Positions 15,155-24,178 are shown, counted from the first letter of the stretch. The stretch is 25,537 bases of DNA from Pedobacter sp. (GCA_004295885.1 SEDG01000010.1:1-25537); one strand, 5' to 3'. A program made the numbers and translations. Notes: a model not told the origin generated them from the sequence alone.

Positions 15155-16336
15155 TTAGTTCCCTAGTTGTTTTAAAGCAATATATGCCATTAATCCAGTA
15201 GATGTTTTAAGTGCATCTTCATCAATATCAAAATTTGGGGTATGCACAGAATAAGTAGTTCCTTTTTCTACATTTCCAGTTCCTAAGCGATAAAAACAAG
15301 CATCTGTTACCTGAGAATAATAAGCAAAATCTTCTGCAGCCATCCAAATATCTAAGTCTATAACGTTTTCCGAACCCAAATATTCCTCAGCACAAGCACG
15401 AGCATTTGCCGTTACCTTTTCCTCGTTGATCAAAAATGGATAACCCCTATGAATATCGAAGGTGCAACTACCGCCCATACTTTCAGCGATACCTTCAGCC
15501 ATTTTTTTCATCAGCTTATGGGCCTCATTTCTCCAATCTTCATTTAAGGTTCTGAAAGTTCCTTCGAGTTTAACCTCATTTGGGATGATATTGGTTGCAC
15601 CATTTGCATTTACTTTTCCGAATGAAAGTACAGATGGTAAACGTGGGTCGGCATTACGACTAACAATTTGTTGTAAAGCAACAATAATATGTGCTGTAAT
15701 TAAAACAGGGTCGATATTTTGATGAGGTTGGGCCCCGTGACCACCTTTTCCGTGAACAGTCACGTAAAGTTCATCAGTTGATGCCATATAAATACCAGAG
15801 CGGAACCCAACCTTTCCAGCATCAATTAAAGGCATTACATGTTGACCCACGATGGATTGTGGCTTAGGGTTTTCCAAAACACCTTCTTTAATCATGATAC
15901 TTGCACCCCCTGGTAATAACTCTTCTGCAGGTTGGAAAATCAATTTGATAGTCCCTGCAAAGTCATCTTTCAACTGGTTTAAAATATAAGCTGTTCCTAA
16001 AAGGGAGGAAGTGTGCACATCATGGCCGCACGCATGCATTACACCTTGATTTTTTGAGCGGTAAGGTTTGTCATTCGCTTCGTGGATTGGTAACGCATCC
16101 ATATCTGCACGCAGAGCGATGATATTATCCGATGGGATATTCCCTTTAATGAGGCCAACAACTCCTGTATTCGCCATATCTGAATGTTCAATTCCCCATT
16201 TAGTTAAATGTTCTTTCACAAACATTGAAGTCTTAAATTCTTTAAAAGACAATTCTGGGTTAGCGTGAAGATGCTGACGGTAACCTACAACGTCATTATA
16301 TATTTGAGCAGCTAATTCCTGTATTTTTTGTTTCAT
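15155..16336 (-). CDS. M20-family amidohydrolase (N-acyl-amino-acid/peptide hydrolase)
   Basis: A 393-residue enzyme of the M20D subfamily (hippurate hydrolase/IAA-amino-acid hydrolase-like). No signal peptide, so probably cytoplasmic. Two-metal ligands are visible: Cys103 and His105 in HACGHDVH, Glu138/139 in QPAEEL, His166 in GQHVMP and a C-terminal His in VHTPNFD (about 363). The RADMDALPI stretch (about 76-84) and the dimerisation-domain GKGGHGAQPHQNIDP are also typical. The ATG gives the usual short helical lead into YRQHLHANPELSF. It follows the SPOR gene by 86 bases that contain inverted repeats. A second, exported member begins at 158. Confidence 0.93.
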   Translation of the reverse strand: MKQKIQELAAQIYNDVVGYRQHLHANPELSFKEFKTSMFVKEHLTKWGIEHSDMANTGVVGLIKGNIPSDNIIALRADMDALPIHEANDKPYRSKNQGVMHACGHDVHTSSLLGTAYILNQLKDDFAGTIKLIFQPAEELLPGGASIMIKEGVLENPKPQSIVGQHVMPLIDAGKVGFRSGIYMASTDELYVTVHGKGGHGAQPHQNIDPVLITAHIIVALQQIVSRNADPRLPSVLSFGKVNANGATNIIPNEVKLEGTFRTLNEDWRNEAHKLMKKMAEGIAESMGGSCTFDIHRGYPFLINEEKVTANARACAEEYLGSENVIDLDIWMAAEDFAYYSQVTDACFYRLGTGNVEKGTTYSVHTPNFDIDEDALKTSTGLMAYIALKQLGN

Positions 16337-16344
16337 TGTATTTT

Positions 16345-16420
16345 GAGTTGAGCGGTCGATTGTTTAAATCGGTTAACTGAGTTGAAAAATCAACTAACCA
16401 CTTCATCAGTTAAACAATTA
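16345..16420. repeat. AT-rich imperfect inverted repeats between SPOR and M20 genes
   Basis: AGTTGA and TCAACT pair around AAAA, extended by GGTT/AACC, and GTTTAA recurs inverted as TTAAAC at the edge; CGATT/AATCG forms a second small hairpin. No T run follows on the minus strand, so I do not call it a terminator. Confidence 0.35.
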
Positions 16421-16422
16421 AC

Positions 16423-16863
16423 CTATTTATTTACTTCTTCCAAATCTGGCGCATTTATTTTTTCCCTAAATATAAACAGTGTTGGAAAATTTGCTCTTAA
16501 CTCTATTAATAATTTTTGAGCCTCCATTCTTGTTCTAAAATCTCCCACTCTTAAATAATAATTAGGTTCTTTGTAGCTAATGTAGGTCATTATTTTTGGA
16601 TACATGGCTCTGAACTTGGCTTGCTCGTTAAAGGCTTCTCTCCTATCTGAACCGTAAAATACCTGAACCCGATAACCCATTCCGTTAAATATTACGGGAG
16701 TAGTAGGACTAGTTGCCGTAGGCCTTTTTGTGTTTAATTCAATCCGCTTTGCGATTAAGCTATCGATTAATGGGTCTTTAATAACTGTAACCTCCCCTTT
16801 TGTTTGAGCAAAGGATTGCAGAAAGCAAATTAAAAAAACAATTAAGAGATATATTCTCATCAT
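16423..16863 (-). CDS. SPOR-domain exported protein
   Basis: A 146-residue protein with signal peptide MMRIYLLIVFLICFLQSFAQ. Residues about 62-135 form a SPOR domain: YRVQVFYGSDRREAFNEQAK, then YYLRVGDFRTRMEAQKLLIEL and FIFREKINAP. SPOR domains bind denuded peptidoglycan glycan strands, typically at division sites. In Bacteroidota small stand-alone SPOR proteins are common. The second Met is an alternative start. It is separated from secA by a strong terminator. Confidence 0.88.
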   Translation of the reverse strand: MMRIYLLIVFLICFLQSFAQTKGEVTVIKDPLIDSLIAKRIELNTKRPTATSPTTPVIFNGMGYRVQVFYGSDRREAFNEQAKFRAMYPKIMTYISYKEPNYYLRVGDFRTRMEAQKLLIELRANFPTLFIFREKINAPDLEEVNK

Positions 16864-16928
16864 AAATATTGAAATAGATTATCCTGCCTTTACTTTCGAA
16901 AGAGTCAGTGTTAACGGGATAGTACTAT

Positions 16929-16967
16929 AAAAAGAATGCCGAACTTTTTGCAAAATTCGGCATTCTT
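16929..16967 (-). terminator. Rho-independent terminator of secA
   Basis: AAGAATGCCGAA (16932-16943) pairs perfectly with TTCGGCATTCTT (16956-16967): 12 bp, 12-base loop. Read on the minus strand it runs into TTTTT. It starts 16 bases after the secA stop. Confidence 0.9.
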
Positions 16968-16982
16968 AACTTGTATTACAAA

Positions 16983-19900
16983 TTATGCATTTGCACCGTG
17001 ACAATTTTTAAATTTCTTGCCGCTTCCACAAGGACAAGGTTCGTTACGACCAACAGTAGCTTCTTTACGAATTGGCTGTTGCGGAACTACTTCCCTTGTG
17101 TCTTCCATTGGCATTTCACTACTACTTGATTGTGTATACTCTGGCTTAGAAACTTGCAATTTGCTCTGCGTACGTTTAGGTGCTTGTACTTCTCTTACAT
17201 CCTCAGCATCTTGCTGAACAGGAATACCACCTTTATATAAGAAACTTACTACCTCTTTATTCACCACATTTAGCATGCTTTTGAATAAGTTGAAGGCCTC
17301 CATTTTATAGATAATCAATGGGTCTTTTTGCTCATAAACAGCATTTTGCACAGACTGTTTTAACTCGTCCATTTCGCGTAAATGTTCTTTCCAGCTGTCA
17401 TCTATTAAAGCTAAGATGATGGTTTTTTCGAAAGCTTTGGTTACCTCACGGCCATTATTATCAATTGCTTTTTGTAAGTTAACGGGAACTTGAATGTGTC
17501 TAATTCCATCGCTAAATGGCACTACAACTTGTTCAATTTGTTCTCCTCGCTCTGCGTAAACTTGTTTTAAAACTTGCATAGACTGATTGATGATACTTTC
17601 AGATTTACGAGCATAGAACGCTGTAACTTCCTCAAATAAAATATCAGTTAAGGTATGGATGTTTTTAGAGTTAAAGTCGTTTTCTGTAATTGCAGTATCT
17701 GAAGAGAAGTTTTTAATCACTTCTAATTTAAACCCTTCATAGTTACTTTGCTCTTTATATTCAGTTACGATATCTTCAGCAACATCAAACACCATATTGT
17801 TCATGTCAACATCTAAACGGTCGCCGAACAATGCATTTCTACGTTTTGCATAAATAACTGTACGTTGAGAATTCATTACGTCATCATACTCTAACAAACG
17901 TTTACGAACGCCAAAGTTGTTCTCTTCTACTTTTTTCTGAGCACGCTCAATAGAATTGGTAATCATTGAATGTTGAATTACTTCTCCATCTTCGATACCC
18001 ATTTTAACCATGATGTTAGAAATACGCTCTGAACCAAATAAACGCATCAAGTTATCTTCTAAAGACACAAAGAATTGTGAAGTTCCTGGGTCACCTTGAC
18101 GACCAGCACGACCACGCAACTGTCTATCTACACGACGAGATTCGTGACGTTCGGTACCTACAATTGCCAAACCACCAGCTTCTTTAACGCCTGGGCCTAA
18201 CTTAATATCCGTACCACGACCTGCCATGTTTGTTGCAATGGTAACTGTTCCTGACTGACCAGCTTCTGCAACAATATCTGCCTCTTTCTGGTGCATTTTC
18301 GCGTTTAACACATTGTGTTTAATACCACGAAGTTTAAGCATACGACTTAACAATTCAGAAATCTCAACCGATGTTGTACCAACCAAAACTGGGCGACCAG
18401 CTTCTGTTAATTTTACGATTTCTTCTGCAACTGCATTGTATTTTTCGCGAATGGTACGATAAACATAATCTTGCTCATCTTTACGAGCCATTACACGATT
18501 GGTAGGAATTTCTACCACGTCTAATTTATAGATAGACCAAAACTCTCCAGCTTCTGTAGTTGCCGTACCTGTCATACCGCAAAGTTTGTGGTACATACGG
18601 AAGAAGTTTTGCAAAGTAACAGTTGCATAAGTTTGAGAAGCGTCTTCTACTTTCACATTCTCTTTAGCCTCAATTGCTTGGTGTAAACCATCAGAGTAAC
18701 GACGACCGTCCATGATACGGCCAGTCTGCTCATCTACAATTTTAATTTTACCTTCATCGATGATATATTCTACATCAATTTCAAATAAAGTGTAAGCTTT
18801 TAACAACTGATTTACCGAGTGAATACGCTCTGCTTTTACAGAATAATCACGCATTAAAGCATCTTTTTGAGCAATTTTCTCTTCGCTGCTTAAACTAGAT
18901 TTTTCAATTTCAGCGATTGCTGTACCTACATCTGGTAAAATAAAGAAATTAGCATCTTCACCCTGTTGGGTAATTAACTCAATACCTTTCTCTGTTAACT
19001 CTACTTGGTTATTTTTTTCATCGATATAGAAGAACAATTCAGAATCTACCTTGGGCATATTCTTAGATTGGTCTGCCATGTAATGATTTTCTGTTTTCAA
19101 TAAAGTCTGTCTAACACTTCCTTCACTTAAAAACTTAATTAAGGCTTTACTTTTTGGCAAACCACGGTGCGCACGTAATAATGCTAAACCACCTTCACCT
19201 TCTTCGGTTCCAGTTTTACCATCATTTATCAATTTTTTCGCTTCGTTTAATGCTGATGAAACATAAGCTTTTTGTGCGTTAACCAAACGTTCAATACGAG
19301 GTTTTAATTCGTGAAACTCGTGTTGGTCGCCAAAAGGAACCGGACCAGAAATAATTAATGGTGTACGAGCATCATCAATTAATACTGAATCGACCTCATC
19401 AACCATTGCAAAGTGCAATTTACGTTGCACCAATTGGTCTGGCGTTTGAGACATGTTATCACGTAAATAATCGAAACCAAATTCGTTATTCGTTCCGTAA
19501 GTAATATCTGCTAAATAAGCATCCCTGCGTTGTTGCGAGTTAGGTTCGTGCTTATCGATACAATCTACCTTTAAACCGTGGAACTCAAACAAAGGACCAT
19601 TCCACTCACTATCACGACGAGCTAAGTAATCATTTACCGTAACAATATGAACACCTTGACCAGCTAAAGCATTTAAATAAGCAGGCAATGTACTAACCAA
19701 GGTTTTACCCTCACCAGTTGCCATCTCGGCGATTTTACCACTATTTAAAACCATACCACCAATCAACTGCACATCGTAATGCACCATGTTCCAAAGAACT
19801 TCTGTTCCAGATGCATCCCATTTGTTTGCCCAAAGTGCTTTATCGCCAACAATTTTTACATTGCTTTTGCGAGCTGCATAATCTCTATCAAATTGCGTTG

Positions 19901-20291
19901 CCGTAACTTCTAATTGTTCGTTTTCGCTCAAACGACGAGAAGTTTCTTTAATGGTAGCAAAGGCTGATGGCATTATCTGCAACAACACTTTTTCTAACTC
20001 CACATCACGTTGTTTACCTAATGCATCAACTTCATCATACATTGCTGTTTTCTCTTGCAACGATAACTCTTGATTTTCCGCCGCAGTTTTAATATCTGCT
20101 ATTTTAGTGTCAATTTCTGCTAATGCTTCTGCAATTGTAGCTTTAAATTCAGTTGTTTTTGCACGTAATTCATCGTTACTTAACGACGAAAGTTTTGCAT
20201 ATTCTTCATTTATTTGTTGTACTAAAGGCTGTAATGCTTTAATATCTCTTTCTGATTTGCTTCCAAATATCTTGGCTAAAAATCCTAACAT
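16983..20291 (-). CDS. secA: Preprotein translocase motor subunit SecA
   Basis: A 1102-residue ATPase that drives Sec-dependent export through SecYEG. Motor motifs: MATGEGKTLVSTLPAYLNAL (Walker A, about 187-206), MVDEVDSVLIDDARTPLI (Walker B/DEAD, about 297-314), TNMAGRGTDIKLGPGV and RGRAGRQGDPGTSQFF (motif VI). Residues about 330-450 hold an extra segment (KAYVSSALNEAKKLINDGKT) that lengthens NBD1/PPXD compared with the ~900-residue E. coli protein, as in other Bacteroidota. The C-terminus is a complete zinc-binding SEC-C tail (NEPCPCGSGKKFKNCHG) that contacts SecB or the ribosome. It stands alone between two terminator-like hairpins. Confidence 0.97.
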   Translation of the reverse strand: MLGFLAKIFGSKSERDIKALQPLVQQINEEYAKLSSLSNDELRAKTTEFKATIAEALAEIDTKIADIKTAAENQELSLQEKTAMYDEVDALGKQRDVELEKVLLQIMPSAFATIKETSRRLSENEQLEVTATQFDRDYAARKSNVKIVGDKALWANKWDASGTEVLWNMVHYDVQLIGGMVLNSGKIAEMATGEGKTLVSTLPAYLNALAGQGVHIVTVNDYLARRDSEWNGPLFEFHGLKVDCIDKHEPNSQQRRDAYLADITYGTNNEFGFDYLRDNMSQTPDQLVQRKLHFAMVDEVDSVLIDDARTPLIISGPVPFGDQHEFHELKPRIERLVNAQKAYVSSALNEAKKLINDGKTGTEEGEGGLALLRAHRGLPKSKALIKFLSEGSVRQTLLKTENHYMADQSKNMPKVDSELFFYIDEKNNQVELTEKGIELITQQGEDANFFILPDVGTAIAEIEKSSLSSEEKIAQKDALMRDYSVKAERIHSVNQLLKAYTLFEIDVEYIIDEGKIKIVDEQTGRIMDGRRYSDGLHQAIEAKENVKVEDASQTYATVTLQNFFRMYHKLCGMTGTATTEAGEFWSIYKLDVVEIPTNRVMARKDEQDYVYRTIREKYNAVAEEIVKLTEAGRPVLVGTTSVEISELLSRMLKLRGIKHNVLNAKMHQKEADIVAEAGQSGTVTIATNMAGRGTDIKLGPGVKEAGGLAIVGTERHESRRVDRQLRGRAGRQGDPGTSQFFVSLEDNLMRLFGSERISNIMVKMGIEDGEVIQHSMITNSIERAQKKVEENNFGVRKRLLEYDDVMNSQRTVIYAKRRNALFGDRLDVDMNNMVFDVAEDIVTEYKEQSNYEGFKLEVIKNFSSDTAITENDFNSKNIHTLTDILFEEVTAFYARKSESIINQSMQVLKQVYAERGEQIEQVVVPFSDGIRHIQVPVNLQKAIDNNGREVTKAFEKTIILALIDDSWKEHLREMDELKQSVQNAVYEQKDPLIIYKMEAFNLFKSMLNVVNKEVVSFLYKGGIPVQQDAEDVREVQAPKRTQSKLQVSKPEYTQSSSSEMPMEDTREVVPQQPIRKEATVGRNEPCPCGSGKKFKNCHGANA

Positions 20292-20312
20292 GTTTTATTT
20301 ATAGTTAATTGT

Positions 20313-20342
20313 AAAAACCCCTAATCGCCTAACGGGGATTTT
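20313..20342 (-). terminator. Terminator-like hairpin 22 bases upstream of secA
   Basis: CCCC (20318-20321) pairs with GGGG (20334-20337), extended by AAAA/TTTT with one bulged A. Read on the minus strand it is followed by TTTTT. It could end transcription from the 20522-20824 gene, or act as a leader hairpin or attenuator of secA, since little room is left for a promoter between it and the secA start. Confidence 0.45.
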
Positions 20343-20521
20343 GCGGCTGTGTTAAAAATTAATTTTTATTACTTTAATTGGCGTGACTTTACCTACTATG
20401 AAGTTAAAAGCCTCCTCATTCAACCCATGCGCCATATACAAATGACAACCTGTTGTTGAAAACCTCCTTTTATTTTGTAGAATAGGGAGTAGTTATTGTT
20501 CCCTTCATTGGGTTGAGGGGT
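20343..20521. other. Intergenic stretch upstream of secA, no gene seen
   Basis: About 180 bases without a convincing reading frame. It holds CAACCCATG (20422 area) and an inverted CATTGGGTTG near 20510, plus several CCTCC runs. The secA promoter is expected here or just below, but no clear TAnnTTTG box was found. Confidence 0.4.
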
Positions 20522-20824
20522 TTAAGGGCTATTATTCTTTGGTTTTTTCCTAATCGTTAAATCTGCAACGATATGGTTATATGCGATGTGTTTTGAAACT
20601 TTAATTTCTGGCATAATGCCAATTAAAGTTAATTCACTAGATGATAAGAAAAATGGATTTCGTTGGTCGTTATGTTGATTAGCATCAATACTTACAACGT
20701 GTGAGTCGATTTCCGTTTTATTGCAATAACGCTCCGTTAATAGTTTTAACCTACCAACATCTTCCGCTTTTGCGAGATGGGTAAGGCTAAAAAATACTAG
20801 CGATATGGCTACAACGTGCTTCAT
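20522..20824 (-). CDS. Small secreted protein of unknown function
   Basis: A 100-residue protein with signal peptide MKHVVAISLVFFSLTHLAKA. The remaining 80 residues (one Cys; His/Asn/Asp-rich middle; SSSELTLIGIMPEIKVSKH) match no family I know. No transmembrane segment after the signal. A TAGATTTG -7-like box lies 9 bases upstream of the ATG (20833-20840), which would make the mRNA nearly leaderless if used. It may have been the neighbour of an intact purD before the rearrangement at 20.9-21.1 kb. Confidence 0.6.
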   Translation of the reverse strand: MKHVVAISLVFFSLTHLAKAEDVGRLKLLTERYCNKTEIDSHVVSIDANQHNDQRNPFFLSSSELTLIGIMPEIKVSKHIAYNHIVADLTIRKKPKNNSP

Positions 20825-20832
20825 TCTTGCGG

Positions 20833-20840
20833 CAAATCTA
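20833..20840 (-). promoter_or_regulatory. Candidate -7 box (TAGATTTG)
   Basis: Exact match to TAnnTTTG on the minus strand. A TTTG lies 14 bases upstream, shorter than the usual spacing. The transcript would start within a few bases of the ATG. Confidence 0.25.
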
Positions 20841-20964
20841 ATTTTAATCTTTTACAAACAGAAATATGATGTGATTTAATAATGGTCCTTATCAAAAATC
20901 TATCCAATTTTTACGAATTATTAGTTTGTTGAAAAGCAATTACAATTTTACTAGTAAAGGCAGT

Positions 20965-21029
20965 CGGGCTCTCGTTCCAATCTTTTTGCGCCTTGCAGGC
21001 TATGCAAAAAGGATTTCCACTAAATCCCG
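20965..21029 (+). repeat. Hairpin repeat inserted at the purD 5' end
   Basis: CGGG (20965-20968) and CCCG (21026-21029) bound a long hairpin whose core TTTTTGC and GCAAAAA (with AATC/GGATT flanks) pairs around GCCTTGCAGGCTAT. This resembles interspersed hairpin repeats with a TCTTTT...AAAAGGAT core seen in many Bacteroidota genomes. Confidence 0.65.
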
Positions 21030-21050
21030 CCTGCCTGCCGGACAGGCAGG
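21030..21050. repeat. GC-rich palindrome CCTGCCTG-n5-CAGGCAGG
   Basis: A perfect 8-bp stem (21030-21037 with 21043-21050) around CCGGA. It is far more GC-rich than its surroundings and is a commonly dispersed palindrome in Bacteroidota; in this frame it encodes LPAGQAG. It directly abuts the preceding hairpin repeat. Confidence 0.75.
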
Positions 21051-22230
21051 TTTAAAATACAGCAGCTTGTGGTTCTTCGTTATGGAAGTTTGCAACAAGC
21101 CTAGCCAAAAACCAATGACTTTGTTAAATGGTATTCACGATTTTTTTGCAAATGATGAAGCTTTGGCAAACATCCCAGTTATCGGACCTAAAAAAGAAGG
21201 TGCAATTTTAGAGGGAAGTAAAGATTTCTCTAAACAATTCATGGAGCGTCACGGCATCCCAACTGCCGCTTCAAAATCTTTTACAAACGAAAACTTAGCG
21301 GAAGGCTTAGCTTATTTACAAAATCACGCTACGCCAATCGTATTAAAAGCTGATGGCTTAGCTGCTGGTAAAGGTGTTTTAATTTTAGATAACGTTGCAG
21401 AAGCGCAAGAAGAATTAAAACTAATGTTAGGTGGTAAGTTCGGCAATGCCGGAAGTACTGTTGTTATTGAAGAATTTTTAACTGGAATTGAACTTTCAGT
21501 ATTCGTTTTGAGCGATGGTAAAAACTATGTGATTTTACCTGAAGCGAAGGATTACAAAAGAATTGGACAAGGTGATACTGGTTTAAATACTGGTGGAATG
21601 GGTTCAGTTTCTCCAGTTCCTTTTGCTAACGACACTTTTATGGCAGAGGTTAAAAGAGACATCATTCAACCAACCATTGATGGTTTATTAAAAGACAATA
21701 TAGATTATACTGGTTTCATTTTCTTCGGCTTAATTAAAGTTGGAGATAAACCTTACGTTATAGAATACAATTGCCGTATGGGCGACCCAGAAACGGAAAG
21801 TGTAATCCCTAGAATAGAAAGTGATTTAGTTGAATTATTTGTTGCTTGTGCTCATAAAAAGCTAGGTAGTTATCAGTTATCAATTAGCCCTAAAAACGCA
21901 GCAACTGTAATGATTGTTGCTGGCGGTTATCCAGGAGATTACGAAAAAGGAAAAGCAATTTCTGGAATTGAGAATTTACGCAATTCATTAGCTTTTCACG
22001 CAGGCACAGCTTTAGAAGGCGGAATAGTTAAAACTAACGGCGGTAGGGTAATTGCCATTACAAGTTTACAAGACGACCAATTTACTGCTTTACAATGCGC
22101 TACAGGTGATGCGGGCCGTATCTATTTTGATGGCAAATATTTTAGAGAAGATATTGGTTTTGATTTGATGTAAGTGTATTTCGTTATTTCGAATGAGAGC
22201 TTGCCCCAATTTATCGAGCCTCTATTGTTG

Positions 22231-22680
22231 CTATTTAACAATCTCAAAACTCATCGGCTTTGCCATGTCATTAAGCCAAACTCGTTTTAAAAAAACAGAC
22301 CCTTCTTCAAAGCTAAACTCACCCTTAACCGTATCAATTTTTGTATCCCCAAATTTAATAAGGGTTAAAGCTGTAGGTTCGTCTTGTTTATAGTTTAAAA
22401 ACAAACGGATGGCATCACTCCCATCTGCTCCTTTAATTAAGATAAAACCTTTATTGTCATTCGGACTAGGCTGATTATAAAGCTCTGCCTTTCCATCTTT
22501 AACAAAATATACAGCGATATTATTGTTATTAAAAACTGCTGGAGTACTTAACAGATTGGCACCTTGACTATTTATTACCTTTATATCTACATGAGCATAA
22601 ATTTCTTTTGAATTTTTCTCACAAGAGGATACTAAAAAACCCGTTAAAACTGACAAAAATAATAAATTGAGCGTTTTCAT
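22231..22680 (-). CDS. Small lipoprotein of unknown function
   Basis: A 149-residue protein with a lipoprotein signal (lipobox VSSC, Cys20). The mature part is a compact beta-rich domain (YAHVDIKVINSQGANLL, NIAVYFVKDGKAELYNQP, GFILIKGADGSDAIRLFLN, GEFSFEEGSVFLKRVWLND). No family recognised. It is divergent from the C10 protease gene, with 94 AT-rich bases between the starts. Small secreted beta-barrel inhibitors encoded next to C10 proteases are known in Bacteroides, so an inhibitor role is possible but only inferred from position. Confidence 0.75.
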   Translation of the reverse strand: MKTLNLLFLSVLTGFLVSSCEKNSKEIYAHVDIKVINSQGANLLSTPAVFNNNNIAVYFVKDGKAELYNQPSPNDNKGFILIKGADGSDAIRLFLNYKQDEPTALTLIKFGDTKIDTVKGEFSFEEGSVFLKRVWLNDMAKPMSFEIVK

Positions 22681-22774
22681 AATATATTCTTAAATAAATT
22701 TTGATTATGTACCCTAAGATATCTAATTTTTTTATAAATTAAATTTTTATCTAAATTAATCAAAAACACGCTCT

Positions 22775-24077
22775 ATGAGAAAATTATTAATTTCATTAGT
22801 TACATTAATTACACTGTTTACTGCCTGTAAAAAGAACTCCTTTGAGATTGAAAAACTTCCGATTGAAGTTGGAGAAATTAAAAATCACATCTTAAATGTG
22901 AAGCAAGCTGAAAAAATTGCCATATTGCATTCAATGTACCCCGATGTATTAAGTAAAGAAAGTACTCAAAATATATACAACATATATGGTAATCCAAAAC
23001 AACATCCTCAAAAACAAATAAAAAGCAGTTTTGCCTTAAAAGAAGGTCAAACAAACCCTACACTTTACATACTTAATTATGAAGAAGGTGGTTTTGCAAT
23101 TGTTTCTGGTGATGATAGAATGACACCAATATTGGCATATTCTGACAAAGGCAGCTTTGAAATGACAGAAATTGAAAAGCTACCTCCAGGTGTGAAACAT
23201 TGGGTGTCTTCTAACCATAGATTTATTGCTGACATAAGAAGTGGAAAACAAAAAGAAGATATGGCAAGCAAGTCGTTGTGGCAAGATTTTAAAGATAAAA
23301 GCGAACTTACAAAGGGCAACAATGCTGTACTTAGTTCAAGGCCTAACTGTTCTATTGAAAATGAGGGTGAGTCTTATGCATTTAATTATACAAACGGGGC
23401 CTCTTCTAAGCACGACCTGGGGTCAAGGTACTGGATATAATGACTTTATACCCTCTGGCCCTTTATATTGCACAGGATATTCAAATTATAAACCACCTGT
23501 TGGCTGTGTTGCTGTTTCAATTGCACAAGTAATGAATTTCCATCAACTTCCAACAACTTATAATTGGTCTGCTATGCCATCTAATATAGGATCCTCCGCT
23601 ACATCAGCGTTAATGCTAGATTGTGCAGAGTCTGTAAATACAACTTATGGCTGTAGTGGATCCTCGGCAACAACAAATGCTACTGATGATGCCCTTTTTG
23701 GGTTTGGTTATACTAATGCAGTTGTTCAAGCATATAGTTTTGAAATGGCATATAACAATATACGTTTTAATTATCCCGTTATATTAGCGGCAAACGAAGG
23801 TTTACTTGTTGGTGGTCATCAATGGGTTGCGGATGGCGTCTCAATAGTTCAAACTTTTGTTTGTACGAATACTGGTGACGGTCCAATTGAGCCAATATAT
23901 TCAAGAATACCTCCCCCAGATGCTAATTATAATTGGGTAAATAATTATGCCGCCGAGTATTTATATATGAATTGGGGTTGGTATGGAGTACACAATGCTT
24001 GGTACAGTGCGTATGTTTGGTCTGTTGCCGGTAGCGATTATGATTATGGAATGAAAATGGTTAGATCTATAAATTAA
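22775..24077 (+). pseudogene. Spi-C10 cysteine protease (streptopain family) lipoprotein, frameshifted
   Basis: Two overlapping frames make one protein. The first (22775-23440) has a lipobox TAC (Cys18) and a Spi-type inhibitory pro-region: LNVKQAEKIAI, TLYILNYEEGGFAIVSGDDR, PILAYSDKGSFEM and VKHWVSS. The second holds the C10 catalytic domain: GPLLSTTWGQGTGYNDFIP, PPVGCVAVSIAQVMNFH with the nucleophile Cys (codon 23505), GGHQWVADG with the catalytic His (codon 23817) and LYMNWGW. Removing one G from GGGG at 23396-23399 joins them into a normal protein of 433 residues. The break falls exactly between pro-region and mature enzyme. It may be a pseudogene, phase variation or a sequencing error; internal starts for the catalytic half would lack export signals. 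Confidence 0.85.
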
Positions 24078-24128
24078 ATAAAGATTATTCAAAAAATATA
24101 ATTTGCAGTATGATAACTAATAAACAGA

Positions 24129-24155
24129 AAAGGCTTCGAGAATCTCGAAGCCTTT
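24129..24155. terminator. Bidirectional terminator
   Basis: AAAGGCTTCGAG (24129-24140) and CTCGAAGCCTTT (24144-24155) form a perfect 12-bp stem with a 3-base loop. The T-rich sides serve both the C10 gene (plus) and the TlpA-like gene (minus), which converge here. Confidence 0.88.
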
Positions 24156-24178
24156 GTCGTTTATTTAGTTTAGGAATA

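Larger units (their letters stand above)
20926..22173 (+). pseudogene. purD: Phosphoribosylamine-glycine ligase (PurD), N-terminus replaced by repeat DNA
   Basis: PurD joins phosphoribosylamine and glycine (GAR synthetase, purine pathway, ATP-grasp). From residue about 67 on, the frame reads as normal PurD: LLNGIHDFFAND, VIGPKKEGAILEGSKDFSKQ, VLKADGLAAGKGVLIL (ATP-grasp), EEFLTGIELSVFV, NTGGMGSVSPVPF, VIEYNCRMGDPETESVIPR and a complete C-terminus. The first ~75 residues of the N domain, including the expected Gly-rich GSGGREHA loop, are absent. In their place the open frame (possible TTG start at 20926; Met codons at 21082 and 21115) crosses hairpin repeats and gives unrelated residues such as RLPAGQAG. 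Homology begins near 21112. It is probably non-functional unless the missing part is supplied elsewhere; an assembly join is the other explanation. Confidence 0.8.

Noticed and set aside
22174..22230. Degenerate repeat CGTTATTTCGAATGAGAG between purD and the lipoprotein gene
   Set aside because: It loosely resembles dispersed CGTCATTTCGA repeats, but the match is too degenerate to call.
23396..23440. Programmed ribosomal frameshift in the C10 protease gene
   Set aside because: There is a GGGG run but no recognised slippery heptamer, upstream pause signal or downstream structure, so a simple one-base insertion is more likely.
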